A stretch of 9,727 nucleotides of DNA from an uncultured Panacagrimonas sp. GTDB taxonomy: Bacteria; Pseudomonadota; Gammaproteobacteria; Nevskiales; Nevskiaceae. Position numbers and translations under genes: made by a program. The DNA lies in contig CAMLNE010000152.1 in the NCBI GenBank assembly GCA_946481265.1, positions 1-9,727 on the forward strand, written 5' to 3'. Position 1 is the stretch's first letter. Every line of letters begins with the position of its first letter. The notes beneath the pieces were generated by a model. It was not told where the DNA came from and searched no databases. It saw only the letters and a list, made by a program, of their open reading frames with translations. Below, piece after piece: positions 6,071 to 9,727 of the stretch.

Positions 6071-6101
6071 AGGCCGCGGACAGTTCGACTGTCCGCGGCC
6101 T
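6071..6101 (+). terminator. 14-bp perfect hairpin in the tmoA-tmoB gap (attenuator, processing or stability element)
   Basis: The 14-base arm starting AGGCCGCGG at 6071 pairs perfectly with the arm ending CCGCGGCCT at 6101 around a TCG loop. It is the strongest structure in the 200-base gap between the alpha and gamma genes. No U-run follows directly (TCCCGCC), so full intrinsic termination is doubtful. Partial termination, an RNase-resistant 3' end for tmoA mRNA, or a cleavage site are possible. I see no other feature in 5993-6192. Confidence 0.55.
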
Positions 6102-6192
6102 CCCGCCGCTTCGCGCGCTTTCCGGCTTTCTTCCCGGAGTCTTTTCCGGCCCCCGCTGCGATCAGTTCCTCTCCAGACATCGGATCCAAGAC

Positions 6193-6477
6193 ATGGCCCT
6201 CTTTCCCCTGACTTCGAATTTCCAGGAAGACTTCGTGTTGCAGCTTGTCGCCGTCGACACCGAGAACAGCATGGACGAGGTCGCTGCCGCGGCCGCCGTC
6301 CACTCGGTCGGACGGCGGGTCAAACCGCGCCCCGGCGTGCTTCGCGTCCGCCGGCAGGGTTCCAACGAACCGTTCCCCCGCGACCTGAAGGTCGGCGAGG
6401 CCGGCCTGCGCCCCATGGAATGCGTGGAAATATTCTGGGAAGGCTCGCCCGGCAGCGTGCGCGCGCCCGTGAACTGA
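6193..6477 (+). CDS. tmoB: TmoB-like hydroxylase gamma subunit
   Basis: The small structural subunit of the hydroxylase, which adopts a ubiquitin-like fold in toluene monooxygenases and packs on the alpha-beta heterodimer. The product is 94 residues, about 10 longer than TmoB (84), with an extra C-terminal tail. Matches by memory include FPLTSNFQEDFVLQLVAVD, NSMDEVA, RRVKPRPGVLRVR and the FPRDLKVGEAGL segment. The ATG at 6193 is chosen from the family N-terminus; the ribosome site is weak. Its stop lies 15 bases before the next start, so B to E are probably one transcriptional unit. Confidence 0.9.
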   Translation: MALFPLTSNFQEDFVLQLVAVDTENSMDEVAAAAAVHSVGRRVKPRPGVLRVRRQGSNEPFPRDLKVGEAGLRPMECVEIFWEGSPGSVRAPVN

Positions 6478-6492
6478 AAAGGGGGACATTCC

Positions 6493-6825
6493 GTGGCGTT
6501 CAAGACGGTGTGCAAGCTCGAGGACTTGTGGGAAGGCGAGATGGAGGGCTTCGAGGTCAACGGCGAGGAGGTGCTGGTGGTCTGGCCCGAGGGCGGTGAG
6601 CCCTGCGCGTACCAGGGTCAGTGTCCGCACCAGGACATCCCGCTCGCGGAAGGCAAGTTCGACGGCAAGGTCGTGACCTGCCGCGCCCATCAGTGGACTT
6701 TCGATGCGTGCAGCGGACAGGGCATCAACCCGTCCCATTCCCGCCTCGCCCGCTATCCCACCAAGGTGGAGAACGGCGAACTGCAGATCGAGATGGAAGG
6801 CGTCAAACCGCTGTTCGCCCAGTAA
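6493..6825 (+). CDS. tmoC: TmoC-like Rieske [2Fe-2S] ferredoxin
   Basis: The soluble electron carrier between the reductase and the hydroxylase. The 110-residue product has the Rieske motif C44-P-H46 with C63-R-A-H66, giving two cysteine and two histidine ligands (C-x-H-x16-C-x2-H). The start is a GTG at 6493, seven bases after an AAAGGGGGA ribosome site. The N-terminus AFKTVCKLEDLWEGEME aligns with TmoC (SFEKICSLDDIWVGEME), which supports this start. Length matches TmoC (112). GINP and the ARYPTKV segment follow the cluster as in the family. Confidence 0.93.
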   Translation: MAFKTVCKLEDLWEGEMEGFEVNGEEVLVVWPEGGEPCAYQGQCPHQDIPLAEGKFDGKVVTCRAHQWTFDACSGQGINPSHSRLARYPTKVENGELQIEMEGVKPLFAQ

Positions 6826-6840
6826 CCGGAACCCCATTCT

Positions 6841-7161
6841 ATGAGCGGCAACAAGAACGATATTGCCTCTGCGCACCTGAACAACCGCGTTGGCCCCGTG
6901 CTGCGCCAGGGTGCGCTGGCCGATGCCGTGGTCGAAGCGGCCGAGGCCGACAACCCGGACAAGGTCATCACCGTCGACGACAAGCTCGCCTACGTGCGCA
7001 TCTCCACCGAAGGGGAGCTGATCGTCCGTCGCGCCACCATCGAGGAGATGCTCGGCAAGCCGTTTCGCATGAGCGAGCTCGAGGTCGAACTCAGCTCGTT
7101 CGCCGGACGGATCGAGACAACGTCGGACCAGGTGCGGTTTTATTTCGAAAAGAAGCTGTAG
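6841..7161 (+). CDS. tmoD: TmoD-like effector (coupling) protein
   Basis: The cofactor-free regulatory protein that binds the hydroxylase and couples electron transfer to substrate hydroxylation. The 106-residue product is close to TmoD (103) and shows family segments NNRVGPVLRQG, EAADNPDK with ITVDDKLAYVRI, GELIVRR, PFRMSELEVELSSFAG and QVRFYFEKKL. No metal-binding residues are expected or seen. The ATG lies 15 bases after the tmoC stop; the ribosome site is weak (CGGAACC), so translation may be coupled. Confidence 0.92.
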   Translation: MSGNKNDIASAHLNNRVGPVLRQGALADAVVEAAEADNPDKVITVDDKLAYVRISTEGELIVRRATIEEMLGKPFRMSELEVELSSFAGRIETTSDQVRFYFEKKL

Positions 7162-7176
7162 ACCCCGGGAGAAGTC

Positions 7177-8172
7177 ATGAACCAGACCGAAGTGTTGAAG
7201 CCCCTGAAGACCTGGAGCCACCTGGCTGCACGTCGGCGCAAGCCCAGCGAGTACGAGGTGGTGTCCGTCAACCTGCACTACAGCACGCGGCCGGGTTCGG
7301 CCGCGCCCTACGAGCTCGATCCGGGCGTCTTCATGAACCGCTGGTACCTGAAGAACCGCGAGGGCAGCCCGCTCAAGCACGACGACTGGAACGCGTTCCG
7401 CGATCCGGACGAGTTGATCTACCGGACCTACTGCCTGCTGCAGGACGGCCAGGAGACCTACGTCAACGGCCTGTTCGACCAGTTCCACAGCAGGGAGCAT
7501 GACCACGCCCTGAGCCCGCAGTGGGCCGGCAGCCTTGCACGCCTGCACACGCCGGCGCGCTACCTGTTCCATACCGTGCAGATGGCCTCGGCCTACATCG
7601 CGCAGATGTCGCCGGCGAGCACCATCTCGCTGTGCGCCGCCTTCCAGGGGATGGATTCCTTCCGCTGGCTCAGCCATACCGCGTATCGCACCGCCGAGCT
7701 GGCCACCACGTTCCCCGACAAGGGCTTCAATGTCGACGAGCGCCGCTACTGGGAAGAGGATTCGGCCTGGCAGGGCTTCCGCGAGCTGATGGAAAAGCTG
7801 CTGGTCGCCTACGACTGGGCCGAGTGCATGATCGCGCTCAACCTCGTCGCCAAGCCGGCGATCGATGAAGCGGTGCTCCGTGGAATGGGCGACGCCGCCC
7901 GCCACAACCATGACACCCTGCTCGGCATGCTGACCGATGCGCAGCTGATCGATGCGACGCGTCATCGCCGTTGGGCCGCCGCGCTGGTCCGCATGACCTG
8001 CGAGAAGGAAGGCAACGCCGACGTGATCCGTGGCTGGATCGCCAAGTGGGAGCCGCTGGCCGATGCCGCCATCGACGCCTACTGTGCCGCCCTGCCCGAC
8101 GCGGCGGGCACCGCTGCCGCGGCGCGCCAGGCAACGCGCGACTTCCGTCGCTCGCTCGGCCAGGCGTTCTGA
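7177..8172 (+). CDS. tmoE: TmoE-like hydroxylase beta subunit
   Basis: The non-catalytic, structurally alpha-like subunit of the (alpha-beta-gamma)2 hydroxylase. At 331 residues it is close to TmoE (327). Recognisable segments are KTWSHLAARRRKPSEYE, LHYSTRPG, PLKHDDWNAFRDPDELIYRTY, LQDGQETYV, SAYIAQMSPASTIS, LSHTAYRT, and the NDTLLP-like HDTLLGML, RHRRWAAALV and GWIAKWEPLAD. As usual for this subunit, it lacks the di-iron ligand set. A GGGAGAAG ribosome site precedes the ATG, 15 bases after the tmoD stop. It is the last gene of the operon; unlike the classical order A-B-C-D-E-F, no reductase follows. Confidence 0.93.
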   Translation: MNQTEVLKPLKTWSHLAARRRKPSEYEVVSVNLHYSTRPGSAAPYELDPGVFMNRWYLKNREGSPLKHDDWNAFRDPDELIYRTYCLLQDGQETYVNGLFDQFHSREHDHALSPQWAGSLARLHTPARYLFHTVQMASAYIAQMSPASTISLCAAFQGMDSFRWLSHTAYRTAELATTFPDKGFNVDERRYWEEDSAWQGFRELMEKLLVAYDWAECMIALNLVAKPAIDEAVLRGMGDAARHNHDTLLGMLTDAQLIDATRHRRWAAALVRMTCEKEGNADVIRGWIAKWEPLADAAIDAYCAALPDAAGTAAAARQATRDFRRSLGQAF

Positions 8173-8217
8173 GCCCGGCCTGCGCAAGCAGAACACAGCT
8201 GTTTTCGGTGTGGCCGC

Positions 8218-8253
8218 CTGGCCTGGCATCCCTCGGGGTGCCGGGCCAGTTTT
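8218..8253 (+). terminator. Rho-independent terminator after tmoE
   Basis: CTGGCCTGGCATCCC (8218-8232) pairs with GGGGTGCCGGGCCAG (8235-8249), with two G-U wobbles and opening of the innermost pair to leave a four-base loop. TTTT follows at 8250-8253. It lies 46 bases after the tmoE stop and closes the operon, separating it from the two-component genes. Confidence 0.85.
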
Positions 8254-8425
8254 CATTGTCAGATCCGCAGCCGCGCCGCACTGGTCGCGGCAGCCTGCCC
8301 TCGCCGCACAGGACCCGAAGCGTCGGACGGCGGGACCGGCGTGGCGGGTGAGCGGCACTGGTACTGGCACTGGCGTGGACGCCTGACCTCGCCGGCATCG
8401 TGGCGCCCCGCCGGGTCCAGCGGAC

Positions 8426-8431
8426 TAGAAT
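8426..8431 (+). promoter_or_regulatory. Candidate -10 box (TAGAAT) for the two-component operon
   Basis: TAGAAT is five of six to the -10 consensus and lies 32 bases before the response regulator ATG. No good -35 is visible. The rest of the interval 8254-8462 shows only a short ACTGGY triplet repeat near 8355-8375. Confidence 0.35.
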
Positions 8432-8462
8432 CCTCGCGTGTTACGACCGATCCCGCGGCGCG

Positions 8463-9122
8463 ATGAGAATCCTGCTGGTCGAAGACGATCCCATGCTCGG
8501 CGATGCCGTGCGCAAGGGCCTGGCCGGCCAGTCGCACGCGGTGGACTGGGCGCGGGACGGCGTCGCGGCGGCGGATCACTGGCGCAGCGCACGCTACGAA
8601 CTGGTGCTGCTCGACCTGGGGCTGCCCGGACGCGATGGCTTGAGCGTGCTGCGCGAGGCACGCCGCGAGGGGCTGGACACGCCGGTGCTGATCCTGACCG
8701 CGCGCGACGCGCTGAGCGATCGCGTGAGCGGACTCGACGCCGGCGCCGACGACTACCTGCTCAAGCCCTTCGATCTGGACGAGCTGCTGGCCCGCGTGCG
8801 GGCACTCGGCCGGCGCCAGGCCGGCCGCACCCAGTCCACCATCGAACATCTCGACCTGGTGATGGAGCCGGCGGCGCGCGCGGTGCGCTGGCGTGGTGAG
8901 CCGGTGGCGCTGACGCGCCGCGAGTTCGCGCTGCTCGGCGCACTGGTCGAGCAACCCGGTCGGGTGTGGACGCGCGAGCAGCTGGTCGAGCGCCTCTACG
9001 GCTGGGACGAGGAGATCGCCAGCAATGCGCTGGACGTCCACGTGCATGCCCTGCGCCGCAAGCTGTCGGCGGATTTCATCCGCAACGCGCGCGGCGTCGG
9101 CTACTACGTGCCCCAGGCGTGA
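8463..9122 (+). CDS. OmpR-family response regulator (QseB/TctD/PmrA-like)
   Basis: A cytoplasmic two-component regulator of 219 residues. The receiver domain (1-115) has the acidic pair D8-D9, phosphoacceptor D51 in LLDLGLPG, T79 and K101 in YLLKPFD. The winged helix DNA-binding domain (about 126-217) has LTRREFALLGALVEQPGRVWTREQL-type residues (written here in shorter segments: LTRREFALL, GRVWTREQL), SNALDVHVHALRRKL and GVGYYV at the end. The ATG at 8463 gives the standard MRILLVEDD start; the upstream in-frame ATG at 8400 would add 21 residues that do not belong to the family. The kinase gene overlaps its stop. No link to hydrocarbon metabolism is visible, and it is not of the TmoT/TodT (LuxR-type) class. 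Confidence 0.95.
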   Translation: MRILLVEDDPMLGDAVRKGLAGQSHAVDWARDGVAAADHWRSARYELVLLDLGLPGRDGLSVLREARREGLDTPVLILTARDALSDRVSGLDAGADDYLLKPFDLDELLARVRALGRRQAGRTQSTIEHLDLVMEPAARAVRWRGEPVALTRREFALLGALVEQPGRVWTREQLVERLYGWDEEIASNALDVHVHALRRKLSADFIRNARGVGYYVPQA

Positions 9123-9727
9123 AGCCGCCGCCGGCCGGATCGCCGCATCGCAGCTCGCTGCGAAAGCGCCTGGTCATGGCGCTGCTGGCGATCCTGCTCG
9201 TCGCCGGCGCCTGCGCCTCGCTCGGCCTGTACTGGCTGGGCATGCGCCAGCAGGGCGAGATCTTCGACGAGCGCCTGCGCGTGCTGTCGTTCAACCTGCC
9301 GGTGACCGCGCTGCTGCAGATGCCGCGCGGCGCCAACGACAACTCCGCCGACGGCATCGTGGTGCAGGTCTGGCGTGTCGACGGCACCCTGCTGTGGACC
9401 TCGGAGGCGCGCGCCGCGCCGATCTCCACGCGCATCGGCATGACCGATGTCGAATACGCCGACGAGCGCTGGCGCAGTTTCACGCGCGTGGTGCCGGGCG
9501 GCCTGGTGCTGCAGGTGACGCAGGATCTCGAGGTGCGCGAACGCCGCGCCGCGGCCGAGGCGCTGCGCCTGGTGCTGCCGCTGCTGGTGCTCCTGCCGCT
9601 GCTGGCCCTGCTCACCGGCTGGGTGGTCTCGACCCAGCTTGCGCCGCTGCGCCAGCTTGCCGCGCGGATGCGCCAGCGCCCTGCGCAGGACACCTCGCCG
9701 GTGGTGCTCGAGCGCGCGCCGCGCTTC
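9119..9727 (+). CDS. Sensor histidine kinase, QseC/TctE-like, N-terminal part
   Basis: The partner kinase of the preceding regulator, running off the window. The frame starts at a GTG at 9119 that overlaps the regulator stop (GTGA), giving 203 visible codons; an ATG at codon 20 is an alternative. A basic N-terminus (RSSLRKRL) leads into a first membrane helix (about 18-40). A periplasmic sensor segment of about 105 residues follows (VVQVWRVDGTLLW, WRSFTRVV, LVLQVTQDLEVRERRA), then a second helix (about 149-171) and the start of a HAMP linker (LAPLRQLAARM). The histidine box and ATPase domain are beyond the window. The signal is unknown. Confidence 0.88.
   Translation, partial: MKPPPAGSPHRSSLRKRLVMALLAILLVAGACASLGLYWLGMRQQGEIFDERLRVLSFNLPVTALLQMPRGANDNSADGIVVQVWRVDGTLLWTSEARAAPISTRIGMTDVEYADERWRSFTRVVPGGLVLQVTQDLEVRERRAAAEALRLVLPLLVLLPLLALLTGWVVSTQLAPLRQLAARMRQRPAQDTSPVVLERAPRF

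Noticed and set aside
5818..8370. An 850-codon open frame on the minus strand covering tmoB-tmoE.
   Set aside because: It lies opposite four clearly homologous genes and is the usual high-GC antisense shadow; the product matches no family I know and is rich in Arg, Ala, Gly and His.

Overview
The window is high-GC DNA with dense genes and Shine-Dalgarno sites, typical of an aromatic-hydrocarbon-degrading Gram-negative proteobacterium. The QseB/QseC-like two-component pair at the right end would suit a gammaproteobacterium such as a Xanthomonadales member, but the sequence alone does not fix the taxon.

Left part (1-2993): a TmoF-like ferredoxin reductase gene reads leftward and leaves the window. 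A 282-bp gap separates it from a rightward pair: a LysR regulator of the NahR/NagR/DntR type, followed 13 nt later by a NahAa/NagAa-like ferredoxin reductase. The gap carries a NahR-type box.

Middle (3032-4490): a leftward AraC-type regulator gene whose N-terminal half is not a normal AraC effector domain. It resembles the N-terminal half of an IS5-family transposase, so the gene looks like a transposase-AraC chimera. Next comes a 520-bp region that holds direct repeats, inverted repeats, a possible 64-codon small ORF and a 22-bp palindrome abutting a TATAAC box, ahead of the monooxygenase operon.

Right-centre (4491-8172): a four-component aromatic/alkene monooxygenase operon in the order tmoA-tmoB-tmoC-tmoD-tmoE (hydroxylase alpha, gamma, Rieske ferredoxin, effector, hydroxylase beta). 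The alpha gene carries one apparent single-base deletion in a G run. Restoring one G gives exactly 500 codons, the length of TmoA. A 14-bp perfect hairpin sits in an unusually long tmoA-tmoB gap. No tmoF follows tmoE; a strong intrinsic terminator does. The reductase is probably supplied by the TmoF-like gene at the left edge, possibly by the NahAa-like one.

Right end (8463-9727): an OmpR-family response regulator and the start of its sensor kinase, overlapping by GTGA. This pair is isolated by the terminator and probably belongs to the chromosomal backbone rather than to the catabolic cluster.

As a working model, the monooxygenase hydroxylates an aromatic or alkene substrate. Electrons pass from NADH through the reductase and the Rieske ferredoxin to the di-iron hydroxylase. 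Control would come from the LysR and/or the chimeric AraC protein. The points most worth checking are the chimeric regulator, the alpha-subunit frameshift and the split location of the reductase.
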